A stretch of 64,000 bases of DNA from Rikenella microfusus DSM 15922 (GCF_000427365.1 NZ_KE386488.1:558001-622000), one strand, 5' to 3'. Positions 9,163-19,075 are shown, counted from the stretch's first letter. Notes: generated by a model not told the origin, from the letters alone. Numbers and translations are program-made.

Positions 9163-10275
9163 ATGAGCTACAATAACGACCCGCGTACCGTGATGACCCT
9201 GGATGCAGGCGGAACCAATTTCGTTTTCGGCGCCATCCGCGGCTGCGAAGAGATCGTGGAGCCGATCCATTTGCCTTCGGCCGCCAACAACCTCGAACTG
9301 AGCCTCGCCAACCTGGTGAACGGATTCCACGCCGTACGCTCGCGCCTCAAGGAGGCTCCGGTAGCGATCAGCTTCGCCTTTCCCGGCCCGGCCGACTACC
9401 CGAACGGCATCATCTGGAACATCGGCAACCTGCCGGCCTATAAAGGCGGCGTGGCCGTAGGGCCGATGCTGGCGGCAGAGTTCGGTATTCCGGTGTTCAT
9501 CAACAACGACGGCGACCTGTACGCCTACGGCGAAGCGATCAGCGGCTACCTGCCGTGGGTCAACGCGCAGCTCGAAAACGCGGGCAGCCCCAAACGGTAC
9601 CGTAACCTCGTCGGCCTGACGCTCGGCACCGGTTTCGGCGGCGGGATCGTACGGGACGGAGAGCTGTTCCTCGGCGACAATTCGGCGGCGGCGGAAGTAT
9701 GGCTGCTGAGCCAGCGTTACCACCAGGAGCAGAACATCGAAGAGTCGATCAGCATCCGCGCCGTGCGCCGCGTCTACGGCGAACTGACAGGCACTCCGTC
9801 GGACAAGCTGCCGCACCCGAAAGATATTTACGAAATCGGGATCGGCGAAAAAGAGGGGGACAAATTCGCCGCGCAGGAGGCTTTCCGGCGCATGGGGCAG
9901 GCGTTGGGCGACGCCCTGTGCAACGTGCTGACCATCGTGGACGGTATCGCGGTGATCGGCGGAGGCGTGGCCGGGGCGCGTTCATTGTTCGTACCGGCGA
10001 TGATGGAGGAGGTGCACGGTCGGTTCACGGGGGCGACGGGCGCCGAATTCCCGCGCCTGGCGCAAAAGGCGTTCTATCTGGACGACGAAGCGCAGATGGC
10101 CGAATTCCTGCAAGGGGAGGTCAAGCAGCTCCAGATTCCGAACACGAACGAAAGGGTCACGTATGATTCCATGCCGCGCGTGGGGATCGGCTTCTCGCGC
10201 ATCGGTACGAGCAAGGCGATCAGCATCGGGGCGTACGCTTATGCGCTGAATGCGCTGGACCGTACCTCCCGGTAG
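9163..10275 (+). CDS. ROK-family sugar kinase (glucokinase-like)
   Basis: 370 residues. The N-terminal phosphate loop LDAGGTNF (13-20), catalytic Asp116 in INNDGDLYAYGEA and the adenosine/phosphate motif LTLGTGFGGGI identify a ROK-type ATP-dependent hexose kinase, cytoplasmic. The cysteine-rich zinc motif (CxCGxxGCxE) of many ROK kinases is absent, which fits the shorter, non-regulatory type. Substrate cannot be told from sequence; glucose or N-acetylhexosamine are the likely choices. The gene is monocistronic, with repeats upstream and a tRNA downstream. Confidence 0.85.
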   Translation: MSYNNDPRTVMTLDAGGTNFVFGAIRGCEEIVEPIHLPSAANNLELSLANLVNGFHAVRSRLKEAPVAISFAFPGPADYPNGIIWNIGNLPAYKGGVAVGPMLAAEFGIPVFINNDGDLYAYGEAISGYLPWVNAQLENAGSPKRYRNLVGLTLGTGFGGGIVRDGELFLGDNSAAAEVWLLSQRYHQEQNIEESISIRAVRRVYGELTGTPSDKLPHPKDIYEIGIGEKEGDKFAAQEAFRRMGQALGDALCNVLTIVDGIAVIGGGVAGARSLFVPAMMEEVHGRFTGATGAEFPRLAQKAFYLDDEAQMAEFLQGEVKQLQIPNTNERVTYDSMPRVGIGFSRIGTSKAISIGAYAYALNALDRTSR

Positions 10276-10357
10276 GTTTTGCACCTGGTTTTCATTCCGT
10301 TTCCCGGCCGTTCTTTTCCGGAACCAGCCGGGAAACGGAACTTTTTTCGGCATAAGG

Positions 10358-10388
10358 TTTGCAATTTACAAAAAAGGCGTTACCTTTG
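10358..10388 (+). promoter_or_regulatory. Consensus promoter of tRNA-fMet (TTTG / TACCTTTG)
   Basis: A -33 TTTG at 10358-10361 and a -7 TACCTTTG at 10381-10388 are 19 bp apart. This is a full match to the Bacteroidota consensus, and it ends 15 bp before the tRNA. Confidence 0.8.
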
Positions 10389-10403
10389 CATCCGTAATAT
10401 GAT

Positions 10404-10476
10404 CGCGGGGTGGAGCAGTTGGCAGCTCGTTGGGCTCATAACCCAAAGGTCGGAGGTTCGAGTCCTCCCCCCGCTA
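10404..10476 (+). tRNA. Initiator tRNA-fMet (CAT anticodon)
   Basis: A full cloverleaf of 73 nt up to the discriminator A. The anticodon loop CTCATAA sits on a stem closed by three consecutive G-C pairs (TTGGG/CCCAA), and the first acceptor position (C1 against T72) is unpaired. Both are hallmarks of initiator tRNA. The T arm is GGAGG-TTCGAGT-CCTCC and the 3' acceptor strand CCCCGCT. CCA is not encoded. The 3' half serves as the attachment site of the integrated element that follows. Confidence 0.96.
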
Positions 10477-10480
10477 CACA

Positions 10481-10512
10481 AGACGGTTTGTATCGCAAGA
10501 TGCAGACCGTCT
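10481..10512 (+). terminator. Hairpin just inside the left end of the island
   Basis: AGACGGTTTG pairs with CAGACCGTCT across a 12-nt loop and is followed by TTTCTTTT. It lies 4 bp after the tRNA and would terminate its transcript in the inserted state. Confidence 0.65.
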
Positions 10513-10675
10513 TTCTTTTGATTGTCAGCGAATTGCAATTTTGCATCTTCTTTTGCCAAGGGGATTTTTGCCCTTAAAAGAGGCTATTGGGAGCACAATT
10601 TGGAGCACTACTCTATTTCTTCGGGAATACAACTAACCATTTGTTTATCAGTGGATTTAATCTCTTTCAATCCAC

Positions 10676-11897
10676 ATGATTTCTCTACTCAAAACCTCAT
10701 TTATCCTCCTTGCCAACCGTTGCAACAGTCGGGGAACGGCACCCATATTCTGCCGCATAAGCATCGGAAAACTTCGTAAGACCTTTGCTACGGGTATTTT
10801 CATCCCGCCCAGACAGTGGAGCAAGCTATCCCAACGAGTATTGGGCTCGACACCCGAAGAGAAGCTCATCAACAACCGATTATCGGACTTGGAAGCCCAA
10901 TTTGCCCGGATAGAAAAGCAACTCTACGACGAAAGCAAGACGCCCTCATTAGAGGCTGTTTACGCCTGTTATTCAGGCTCCGAAGAGGAGATCACCCTCT
11001 GCCAGATTTACGACCTAAAACTGGCTAAAATGGAGCTTCTCGCAGGCAGGGAGTACACTCCGGCCACCACTCAAAAGTTCCACGAGGTATACGGTCATCT
11101 GAAAGTTTATCTTTCTGAAAATCGAGCAAAAAAGGAATCCCAACGAAAACCGGACATTCCGCTCAAACAGCTGGATTACGGCTTCATCAAGCGTTTCGAG
11201 GAGCATCTGTTGGCTCGGAGTCTCAAACCGATCACGATCAACAAGATCATCCAACGACTGCACCAGGTCGTCGGCTATGCTGTCAAATGCAGGCATCTCC
11301 AGTGCGATCTATTTGCGGACTATAAGCCCTTAAAAGAGAAGAAACGCTTGGTTTACCTCACCCCGGAAGAGTTGCAGAGGCTCGAAAACTACCGTTTTTC
11401 GCAGTATCGGCTGGAGCAGGTGAAAAACATCTATCTCTTCTCGGTCTACACGGGCTTGGCCTACAACGAGGCTTCGCAACTCCAACGCAAACACCTGATT
11501 ACAGGGGCTGACGGTAAACCGTGGATCGAGATGGTACGCAGAAAGACCGGGCGGGAGTTATCCATTCCTTTATTACCACAGGCCTCCGAGTTGCTGACGA
11601 TTTTATCTCCCCAAGGGGAGGATAGTTTTCTCTTGTCTCGCATTTCGAACCAGAAGGATCAACTCTTACCTCAAGGAGATTGCAGAAGTGACGGGCATCG
11701 ACAAGCATCTAACGCACCACACAGCCCGCAAGACGTTCGCAACGACGGTACTGCTTTACAACGATACACCAATAGAGATCGTAAGCAAGCTACTGGGTCA
11801 TGTGGATATTGCTGTCACACAGCGTTCCTACGCTGAGGTGCTCCACCACAGCATCAGCAGACACATGACTCTCCTCCAACAAAAACTGGCGAAATAG
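10676..11897 (+). pseudogene. Tyrosine recombinase (integrase), frameshifted
   Basis: The first frame (10676 to about 11658) encodes an arm-binding/core-binding region and the start of the catalytic domain. TGLAYNEAS stands where the first catalytic Arg normally lies; many Bacteroidota integrases differ there. Near 11659 an extra G in the run AAGGATCAAC shifts the frame. The remaining catalytic motifs continue in the next frame: HHTARKTFATT (H-x-x-R), LLGHVDIAVTQ and the nucleophile tyrosine in QRSYAEVL, ending at 11897. Removing one G would restore a protein of about 406 residues. Located directly inside the tRNA attachment site, it is almost certainly the element's own integrase. A sequencing error is possible. 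Confidence 0.88.
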
Positions 11898-11969
11898 GCG
11901 TATATTTGAATGGAATGTGTAGCATATTCTACACACTTCGTTCTTGAATTCAAATCAAACCAACCGCGT

Positions 11970-14091
11970 ATGAGACCTAAGAGTATTAATCCGGTGACTC
12001 CCGCAAAGCAATGGGAAGAATATAATATTGCATCATCGAACATCATGACGGAAGAGAGTTTGCCAAATTTCTTGGAGGTGCCAAAGTAATCCGCGAGGAG
12101 ATTGATGAATCGGAATATGTAACGACTGATCCTGCTTGTACAGGAGAACACTTCATTTACAATTTGCGATTTTCTCAAACATTGGCCGTACATACCGTAT
12201 CATGGATCAATTATCCTCATTTACATGGAGATATTCGTTTCAGAGAAGGCAAACGGATGCGTGACAATTTCGATCGCATGCCTTATAGCATTATAGACAA
12301 ACAAGTTACGGGAATCGGAGTAACTACATTGGAATTAAGTAGCCCACGTAATTCAATCGTCGTAGTTCCGACCAAATCGCTGGCAAACAACAAAGCTTTC
12401 AATTTTCCCAACAGTCGCTATATCGGGAGTCCCATACCGGGACTACAACCACGTTTTAATAGGCGATCCATAGAAAACTACTTGCGGGATAGTTCTATCC
12501 CGCATAAAAAGTTTATTGTTGTGGCTGATAGTTTACCAAGGCTATTGGATATTATTGGAGAGGATCGTTACGACGATTTTTTCCTTATGATCGACGAGAC
12601 CGATATGATGCAGGCTGACAGCATGTTTCGCCCGGCATTGGAAAAATTGATCGACTATTATTTCCTGTTCAATTACAAAAAACGGGCTGGGGTATCGGCA
12701 ACCATAAAAGATTTCAGCCATCCTGATTTACAAACAGAGCCCCGGATTACAATCCGATTTATAGAACCTCCACGGCTTCATATCGATGCGATAATCGAAA
12801 CCAACAATCCCAATGCTACGCTTAAACAACAGATCGAAATACTACGTAACGAATTTCCGGATCAAAAAAACGTCGTAGCATACAATTCCATCACGCTCAT
12901 TCAAGGATTGGTAAACTGGCTCCCCGAAAATCTGCGAACTGCGTGCGCCATTTTATGTAGCGAAAACAGTAAAGCAGATGCTGGAGAATACTACGATGAG
13001 CTTCTCCCGGAAGATAAACTACCCAAATCAATCAATTGCATTACCTGCGCATATTTTGCAGGAGTCGATTTCAATGACGATCCCATCTGATCATGGTTTC
13101 CAACTCCCACAAACCATATACGATGGTTTCCGAGGAGCAGATTATCCAGATTGCAGGGCGTTGCCGATCTTCTGAGGGCCTATACAGCCACACCATCATT
13201 CACAACCAGGACAATCATCCGCCTGTTGATATTGCAACGTATCAACGCCAATTGGATCACAAAGTTAATACAATCATCACGTTTAAACAGAGCAATGGAT
13301 AGTTTATCTCCAGATACGGATTGGCAGAACCTGTTTGCAATTCTCAAAACAACCATGGAAGAAAAGGGACAGAACAACTACCCGGAGAAGTTCCGATCAG
13401 CCTTACTCAAAAAGATGCTTTCGGCCAATATAGGAAAGCATACTTCAATATGGATGCATTACTAAATCGCTTGATCGTACGCACTCAATTATATAGTCAA
13501 CGAGAGGAACTATATCTGACACTAAGAGAATCGCACCAAATCGATCAGCATAGACGGGAAGACATCCCCTATACTTCAGAACAAAAAATCGCTGAAAAAA
13601 CAGCACGAAACGCTATCCAACAGAATAATAACGAAGAGTTGGAAGGCATGATTGAAGAACTTCGCACCGAAGCAGCTTCAAAAGTAATGAGCGAATCCAC
13701 ACTGGAAAATATTACTCGCCATGCTCGACGGCATGGAGCTAACTTTATGATCTATTTCAATAAACTGCGGCCATACATTGACCCGGAGACTCTTCTGGAA
13801 CAACTACAAGAACGCTTTCAAGGTAACAACAATGATAAGCTACGTTTAACCAATTATGCCAACGCAGTAATTTTCTGGGCTTTGGCTGACAATCATCCTT
13901 TTAAAATATTAATACGGGAAGCCTTTGAAGAGAATCAACGTTATACTCCACAAGAGATTTACGATAAACTAAATCCAATATTCAGAAATCAGCACCTTGG
14001 CGATCTTCAGAATCCAAGCACCGCAGTAAAATACCTCTTCATCACTCAACGAGGAAATTCCAACCAAGGAGCCTATTACAGGATAACGTGA
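11970..14091 (+). pseudogene. Degenerate SF2 helicase-like gene of the island
   Basis: A long coding signal broken by at least four frame changes. Fragments in order: 11970-12022 (MRPKSINPVTPAKQWEEYN), 12026-13085 (IIEHHDGREFAKFLGG..., a GIGVTTLEL segment in the place of a Walker A loop, then FFLMIDETD resembling a DEAD-box Walker B), 13084-13284 (IQIAGRCR resembling helicase motif VI), about 13285-13420, and 13421-14091, a helical C-terminal part. The Walker-A-like segment has no lysine in the expected position. The fragments join into one protein of about 700 residues. I recognise the helicase-like motif order but not the exact family. Function in the element is unknown; it appears dead. 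Confidence 0.75.
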
Positions 14092-14237
14092 CTATACGCC
14101 GAAGAGATTCAGCCAGCCCCCCTAACACATATAGGTTCCGATCAAAATATTATCGATTGGTTCGAGTGTAACTATTAAAAACCACACACTTCGATAATTT
14201 ATCTTTATACAACTACGAATCATGGCGAATACAATAT

Positions 14238-14393
14238 ATGACTAATCCAGTTTTCAGGCATTTTTATGCAGCCGGATGGGACGAGCCCAAGCGTTGGACA
14301 ATACCCCCCATTGATGATGCTGAGAATAAAGAGTCTTATGAGCACATTTTATTCACACGCATCTCCTCTCAAGTCCACGTTTTCACTGCTTAA
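14238..14393 (+). CDS. Small hypothetical protein
   Basis: 51 codons, beginning MTNPVFRHFYAAGWDEPKRW. Aromatic and proline-rich; no family recognised. It lies after the degenerate helicase gene and could be another fragment of it or an independent small gene. The rest of 14092-14445 shows nothing recognisable. Confidence 0.3.
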   Translation: MTNPVFRHFYAAGWDEPKRWTIPPIDDAENKESYEHILFTRISSQVHVFTA

Positions 14394-14445
14394 ACACTGG
14401 ACTTTAATAGAGCCGGATAAGTGATATATAACTGTATTATCTCCT

Positions 14446-14595
14446 TCAATATGTAAGGTTTTCTAATTGATCCTTACTTAGTGAAAACATATTTTTACAT
14501 TCTGGACTACAGTACACAGATTCATTAAACAATGATGATTTGTCTTTGCAACTCAACATAGCAATTTTACAAATTATACTATCGATATACGTCAT
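14446..14595 (-). CDS. Small hypothetical protein downstream of the OLD nuclease
   Basis: 49 residues, starting MTYIDSIICKIAML, with four cysteines including CSPEC. It begins 14 bp after the OLD gene stop on the same strand, so it may be co-transcribed. The frame is also open upstream into the OLD 3' end, so it could instead be a former C-terminal extension. No family recognised. Confidence 0.35.
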   Translation of the reverse strand: MTYIDSIICKIAMLSCKDKSSLFNESVYCSPECKNMFSLSKDQLENLTY

Positions 14596-14608
14596 CGAGA
14601 CGGTCTTA

Positions 14609-16579
14609 TCATCCGACTTTGTGCAGTATTTTTTCAACAATATTTTTTAATTCTAAAGCCAGCTCGTCATTTATCCATTCTTTGTAATCGTCATCATTTA
14701 AAAACTTCAGTATTTTTTCTAAATGTTTACCACGAAAACCTTCTGGTAAATATGCCTCAATAGCTCCTTCTTTCAATATATAAACATTTTCATCCTCTTG
14801 GGCACTGATAAACATTTCTATTTGCTCTTTTTCTGTTTGTGATAAACTATGTTGATTAAATTCCATTCTTATAGTTTTAATATACTCCCACAAAGATCGC
14901 AAATCCTCCAAATTCCCAGTTTGTATAGCCTCATCTAATTTTTCGACTAGCTGCTTCCCATCCATACTGCCTTCATTTTTTATAACATCCTTGTCGATTT
15001 TACGCTGATTGACCTTCATAAGTGTACGTAATGATTCCGGTGCGATCTCTCGCAAATAATCATTGTCAGCAATAACAAAATGAGGCATTTTCAATGCTTC
15101 CAAGAAAATTCTGTAACATTCAATGTTATATTTCCCTTTTAATTCTACAATCTCAACTATTTTCTTACTGTTTCGTTCTTGTTGAACCAGGTTCAGTATT
15201 TTTTGGAATATCAGACGGTCAGTAATCCCTTCAACTAAAACAACGCTGTCCGCAAAGAATATTTTCTCGTTATTTGTGGCATTAATCAAATGATGAATCT
15301 GTTTAACATCTAATGCTTCCGGAATTCGCAAATAGATATGTTTACTACAACTATTCTCTCTATAGATACGATGAATATGTTGATACGAGTCGCTATTAAC
15401 AAATGCAGGTGCATGTGTAGATATAACAAACTGATTATTCGTTTTGCGAGCTAATTCTTTGAAGATGCGTAGTAAGACCCGCTGCCACTTGGGATGAAGA
15501 TGCAATTCGGGTTCATCAACAATTATAATTCCCCCTGCTATGCGATAAGCGTAAATACCGAGCAAAAAACTCAGTAATTCCCGTTCCCCAGAACTAGCCT
15601 GACCGAGATGAATTTCCCGCCCTCCCTCTTTTAATACGATACTGTATATGTTTTTTGACCTATCTTGGAGCCTCATATCCCATTCATAACCTATTTGTTC
15701 CAAAAAGCCTGAGACACTGCAAACCTGTTGATCTTCGGTCCACGACGAGATGTAGCCTGCCTCCAAGCCTTCATACATCCGCCGCTTTTGCGCAAAGAAC
15801 AAAACTCCTACGGCTAATAAATTAGTAACATCTTTGGATGTCGAACGCATATATTGCGATATCAGTTCATATTGATTGCTACTGGAAAGCGTCGCACATT
15901 GGTTCCCCTCGTCTATTCCGCGATAAGGCCCAATGGACATATAATTGATGTGTAAATCAAATATGTCTTCTGCGTCCCGAACCAAGATGGATACCAACTC
16001 GAATATGTTTACATAGTGAAGGAAACCGCGCGCTTTAATTTCAGACTGGTCAGGAAGTACCAATTCCGAGTTAATAATCCGGTAGGGAATGATGTCACCG
16101 GGGATAAAAAGAGACATATAACCACGCCACTCTTTCGCTAACTGTAACTTATCCCGATATTGCCAATGCTGATTATTATAGCCATAACGCTCCTCTAAAA
16201 CTTCCAATAACTTATCTATGTAAGTTATTATTTTAATCATATTATCAATATCTTCCTGCTGAAGGATGAATTCAATCTTTATTTCCGAATCTTCCGACTC
16301 ACTACCTACATACTTTTCCAGATATTTTTTCAATGACCGACCAGTATATTGCATTGCACTCTGAATCGTCAAAAAGGTCCTATTCGGGGCATATTGCACC
16401 TCTTGAACCGAATAAATCTGAATAAAATACTCACGGAGAACAACAGACAAAATATCCATAAAATTACTTTTCCCGCTCCCATTGGGCCCAATCAAGATAT
16501 TAAAATCGGGAAGCAATTCAAACACACTTTCGTCTTTGAAACTTTTGATATTCTTAATTGTGATTTTTTTTATTTTCAT
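14609..16579 (-). CDS. OLD-family ATPase/TOPRIM nuclease (putative anti-phage)
   Basis: 656 residues, intact. An ABC/SMC-type ATPase has Walker A GPNGSGKS (31-38), signature SSGERELLSF (329-338), Walker B IIIVDEPELHLHP (351-363) and an H-loop STHAP (388-392). A C-terminal TOPRIM domain has VVLVEGITDRLIF (Glu450, Asp454) and FVIADNDYL (Asp505, Asp507), the acidic residues that bind metal for DNA cleavage. This is the class of overcoming-lysogenization-defect nucleases, which includes phage P2 Old and the Gabija GajA subunit; several are known defence proteins. No GajB-type UvrD-like helicase is adjacent, so a stand-alone OLD is more likely. The codon/base composition is AT-rich, typical of the island. 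It is the only large island gene still open. Confidence 0.88.
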   Translation of the reverse strand: MKIKKITIKNIKSFKDESVFELLPDFNILIGPNGSGKSNFMDILSVVLREYFIQIYSVQEVQYAPNRTFLTIQSAMQYTGRSLKKYLEKYVGSESEDSEIKIEFILQQEDIDNMIKIITYIDKLLEVLEERYGYNNQHWQYRDKLQLAKEWRGYMSLFIPGDIIPYRIINSELVLPDQSEIKARGFLHYVNIFELVSILVRDAEDIFDLHINYMSIGPYRGIDEGNQCATLSSSNQYELISQYMRSTSKDVTNLLAVGVLFFAQKRRMYEGLEAGYISSWTEDQQVCSVSGFLEQIGYEWDMRLQDRSKNIYSIVLKEGGREIHLGQASSGERELLSFLLGIYAYRIAGGIIIVDEPELHLHPKWQRVLLRIFKELARKTNNQFVISTHAPAFVNSDSYQHIHRIYRENSCSKHIYLRIPEALDVKQIHHLINATNNEKIFFADSVVLVEGITDRLIFQKILNLVQQERNSKKIVEIVELKGKYNIECYRIFLEALKMPHFVIADNDYLREIAPESLRTLMKVNQRKIDKDVIKNEGSMDGKQLVEKLDEAIQTGNLEDLRSLWEYIKTIRMEFNQHSLSQTEKEQIEMFISAQEDENVYILKEGAIEAYLPEGFRGKHLEKILKFLNDDDYKEWINDELALELKNIVEKILHKVG

Positions 16580-16613
16580 CTGCCTGAATTTAACGCATCA
16601 TTTACAATGACAG

Positions 16614-16645
16614 TAAAGTTACATTAAATAACACACAGAATCAAC
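16614..16645 (-). promoter_or_regulatory. Putative promoter of the OLD nuclease gene
   Basis: Read on the minus strand, TTG (16642-16644) and TAACTTTA (16621-16614), one base from TAnnTTTG, are 20 bp apart. They lie about 35 bp before the start codon. Confidence 0.5.
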
Positions 16646-16806
16646 ATATATTCAACTTTTAAGATGATCATCCCTTCGCGACATTACCGTTTTTATTTTA
16701 TTAATTTCTTGCCTCCGCGCATAGTACCTTGTGGAAAAGCCCCTCACTTAGTTCGAGGATGGGAGCATACCCCGGCCCTCACCACAAGCCTAATCTACAC
16801 AAAACC

Positions 16807-17085
16807 ATGCCTAACAACACCTTTCGGTTTCTCCGCACGTGGGAGATCGAAACATTCCGCAAGACGCATCCTCTCGGTGAGATGCAGATCATCCAAAGTC
16901 CTAAGACCGGGAAGCACTTTTTCGTCTTCGAAGGTATCCGGGGAACCGTCACACGAAGCTATCAGACAGAGCCACTCATTCACCCCGTCATCTCCGAAAT
17001 ACTCAACCGCAAGACCGGAGAAACATTCTTGCTACTCCACAACCAGTCCGAAAAGCGCACCAAAGAACCCTTCTCAACCCTCTAA
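16807..17085 (+). CDS. Hypothetical small island protein
   Basis: 92 residues, starting MPNNTFRFLRTWEIETFRK. Predicted soluble, basic, with alternating beta/turn segments (MQIIQSPKTGKHFFVFEG, KTGETFLLLHNQ). No family recognised. The ATG at 16807 is preferred over an upstream start because it begins after AAAACC and gives a compact domain. Transcribed divergently from the OLD gene. A short in-frame-like segment after it (about 17090-17206, ending PFIKAK) may be a gene fragment. Confidence 0.5.
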   Translation: MPNNTFRFLRTWEIETFRKTHPLGEMQIIQSPKTGKHFFVFEGIRGTVTRSYQTEPLIHPVISEILNRKTGETFLLLHNQSEKRTKEPFSTL

Positions 17086-17223
17086 TTCAATTCTCTCTTA
17101 TGGACTTGAGGTAACCCAATCGTTGCCTCCCGCACGCTATGTGCCCATGCGAAACGAGCTTCCTATCGTTTCGGAAACCCGAAAACCATTTATCAAAGCT
17201 AAATAAGTCGATTAGAGTAAATC

Positions 17224-17254
17224 TTGTAAATCACTTATAAAATCGGCATCTTTG
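17224..17254 (+). promoter_or_regulatory. Putative promoter of the island membrane protein
   Basis: TTG at 17224-17226 and CATCTTTG at 17247-17254 (one mismatch to TAnnTTTG), 20 bp apart, 24 bp before the start codon. Confidence 0.45.
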
Positions 17255-17277
17255 GATGTAAATCACAACAATAAACC

Positions 17278-17721
17278 ATGATTCCAATACTCAATGACTT
17301 ATGGAAAGGCCTCAAAGAGCATCAAAAAGCCTCGATTCAAATAGCAGCGCTTTTTACTCCAATCGCATACGTAATTCTATTATTATATGCTACCGAGTTT
17401 CTCAGCACTGACATTTGGAATCGGTTAATCTGTTCTACTGCAACATCCAGTTTTGCCACGCTAATCTGTGCTTCATTATGGAGTTTGTACAGATTACCAT
17501 CTGAACGTTATGCCCCTCTCACTGCTTTTATTTTCAGTCTTTCAACTCTAATCAGCATATTTCTCATCGCGGTGCCAGATATACCACATTCTAGGCTAGC
17601 TTGGATTTCTAACCTTTTAAAAGCCCCATGGAGTCCATTGATAGTATTTTTAATATTAGCATGGCTATCTAATTTCAAATTATATCAAAAAGAGAAGAAA
17701 GATAAAAACAATCCTGGATAG
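17278..17721 (+). CDS. Four-helix membrane protein of unknown function
   Basis: 147 residues with about four hydrophobic segments (about 21-42, 55-70, 79-102 and 116-135) and a charged cytoplasmic tail ending KEKKDKNN. No signal peptide and no motif recognised. It is the last gene before the right attachment site. In a small island that also holds an OLD nuclease, a membrane protein could be a defence effector, but the two genes are on opposite strands and nothing else links them. Confidence 0.6.
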   Translation: MIPILNDLWKGLKEHQKASIQIAALFTPIAYVILLLYATEFLSTDIWNRLICSTATSSFATLICASLWSLYRLPSERYAPLTAFIFSLSTLISIFLIAVPDIPHSRLAWISNLLKAPWSPLIVFLILAWLSNFKLYQKEKKDKNNPG

Positions 17722-17803
17722 AGCTCTGGAGCACTTTGGGGAGCACATTCCGTTTATTTACCAAACAAACCACTGAACAACAGATATTTACCCAATAAAC
17801 TCA

Positions 17804-17814
17804 AGTCCTCCCCC
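17804..17814. other. Right attachment site (attR) of the tRNA-fMet element
   Basis: AGTCCTCCCCC repeats bases 10461-10471 of the tRNA gene; the flank CTAC also agrees after a one-base gap. GC content rises and family B/A repeats resume soon after. Confidence 0.75.
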
Positions 17815-17821
17815 TCTACTA

Positions 17822-17852
17822 AAAGCCTCTTATCTTTCGGATAAGAGGCTTT
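17822..17852 (+). terminator. Intrinsic terminator beyond attR, probably the original tRNA-fMet terminator
   Basis: A perfect 13-bp stem AAAGCCTCTTATC / GATAAGAGGCTTT with a 5-nt loop TTTCG is followed by ATTTTT. It lies 8 bp after attR, so before integration it would have directly followed the tRNA. Confidence 0.8.
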
Positions 17853-18218
17853 ATTTTTCGGAAGTGTCCCCATTCGGTTTGTTCCGGTTTCCGGACGGTT
17901 GTCTCGGTCGCGGGCGAGCCCGCAGGGCCGCCGCCGAGACATCGAAAGCCGGGAACTCTGTAAAGTACAAGCTCGAAAGAGATATTTCCGTTATTTTTCA
18001 GTGTCCTCGCATTCTTTTTTCACAGGTACGTATATATCTCTATCCAAAACCGGAGAAAAACCTTTCCGATCGGTTTTTCAGCTCGCCTGAATAAAGCGCT
18101 GCGAACTCCGGTAAAGGTCACGACGAATCCTCCGACCGGGAGTTTTCTCCACTGAATGGAACGGTACGAAGGGAAATCGGATGTGCCATGTAAAACCGGG
18201 TAAAGCCCGTACATATTT

Positions 18219-18965
18219 CCCGACCCCGCTTGTGTATTTCGATATACCGATTAGTTTTCGTCGATACTTTTTCGCCTCGCGCCGAACCCTTCGGGTCTTT
18301 TGCCTGGGTTTTCATCGCCTCGCGCCGGCCCCTTTCAGCCGAGAGACTTTCCGGTCGGAGTGGCCCGGTCGGGGCTTTTGCAGAGCTTGCAATGTTCGAT
18401 TCAGGCGGCACCGCGGAGTCGATATGGAATGGTCGGTAAGTTTGTATAAAGTTAGGTAAGTATATACGATTTGATAACTATATACGACTTTGCCTAACTT
18501 ATATATATGCCTGATTATCACCATGCTTCAACCCGTGCCTACCCCCTTAAGCAGAGAAAAGCCCCGATTCGAGTACCGAGCGGCACCGCAGGGCCGTTTT
18601 GGGAGATCATTACCTGACTTTGGGTAAGTCGTATATAGTTACCGACGATTTTGCCCAAAGCCTTGCAGCGGTCTCCTCAGTCTGCCTTGCGGCACCGCCC
18701 GGCACAGGGGATCGGGGCTTCCGTTCAAGGGGGCGGACACGAGCCGAAATACACTGAAAACCAGATATATTTATAAATAGGGTAAACTTGTATATAATTA
18801 TCCCCGATTATATACTTCGATATACCCATTCGTTTTCGTCGATACTTTTTCGGCTCCGCGCCGGACGGCACGAGGCGGTGCAAACCCAGGCAAAAAACCC
18901 GAAGGGTTCGGCGCGAGGCGAAAAACGCCGGTAAAAATTAAGGGTATATCAAAGTATATCCTCGG
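18219..18965. repeat. Cluster of four palindromic elements: B, A, A(reverse), B
   Basis: B-type 18219-18454; A 18455-18643, with an extra partial copy of its left terminus; reversed A about 18631-18799, sharing the abutting terminus; B 18802-18965, whose interior runs in the opposite orientation. Together they fill most of the 17853-19075 gap, in which I see no gene. Confidence 0.82.
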
Positions 18966-19075
18966 GAAAGCCATATATAGTCACCCCGTGTAATATAATC
19001 GGATTCCCCGAAATGATATACATAACGGGTTTGGCGGAGCCTCGCAGTCTGTGCGTGTCCGCGAATCGGAATAAA

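Larger units (their letters stand above)
10461..17814. mobile_element. AT-rich integrative element inserted in the 3' end of tRNA-fMet
   Basis: Boundaries are an 11-bp direct repeat AGTCCTCCCCC, inside the tRNA T arm/acceptor (10461-10471) and at 17804-17814; similarity continues into CTAC on both sides with a one-base gap. Directly inside the left end is a tyrosine recombinase gene, as expected for tRNA-targeting elements. Base composition falls visibly compared with the GC-rich flanks. Cargo: a degenerate helicase-like gene, an intact OLD-family nuclease, small unknown genes and a membrane protein. No conjugation genes are seen, so it is a genomic island or mobilisable remnant, probably immobile now because the recombinase is frameshifted. 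Confidence 0.85.

Noticed and set aside
10281-10521. Short coding frame across the tRNA gene
   Set aside because: It overlaps the tRNA promoter and the complete tRNA-fMet cloverleaf.
12026-16579. Gabija system (GajA nuclease plus GajB helicase)
   Set aside because: The OLD gene resembles GajA in class, but the helicase-like pseudogene is not UvrD-like, lies on the other strand, is 500 bp away and has no conserved Walker A lysine.
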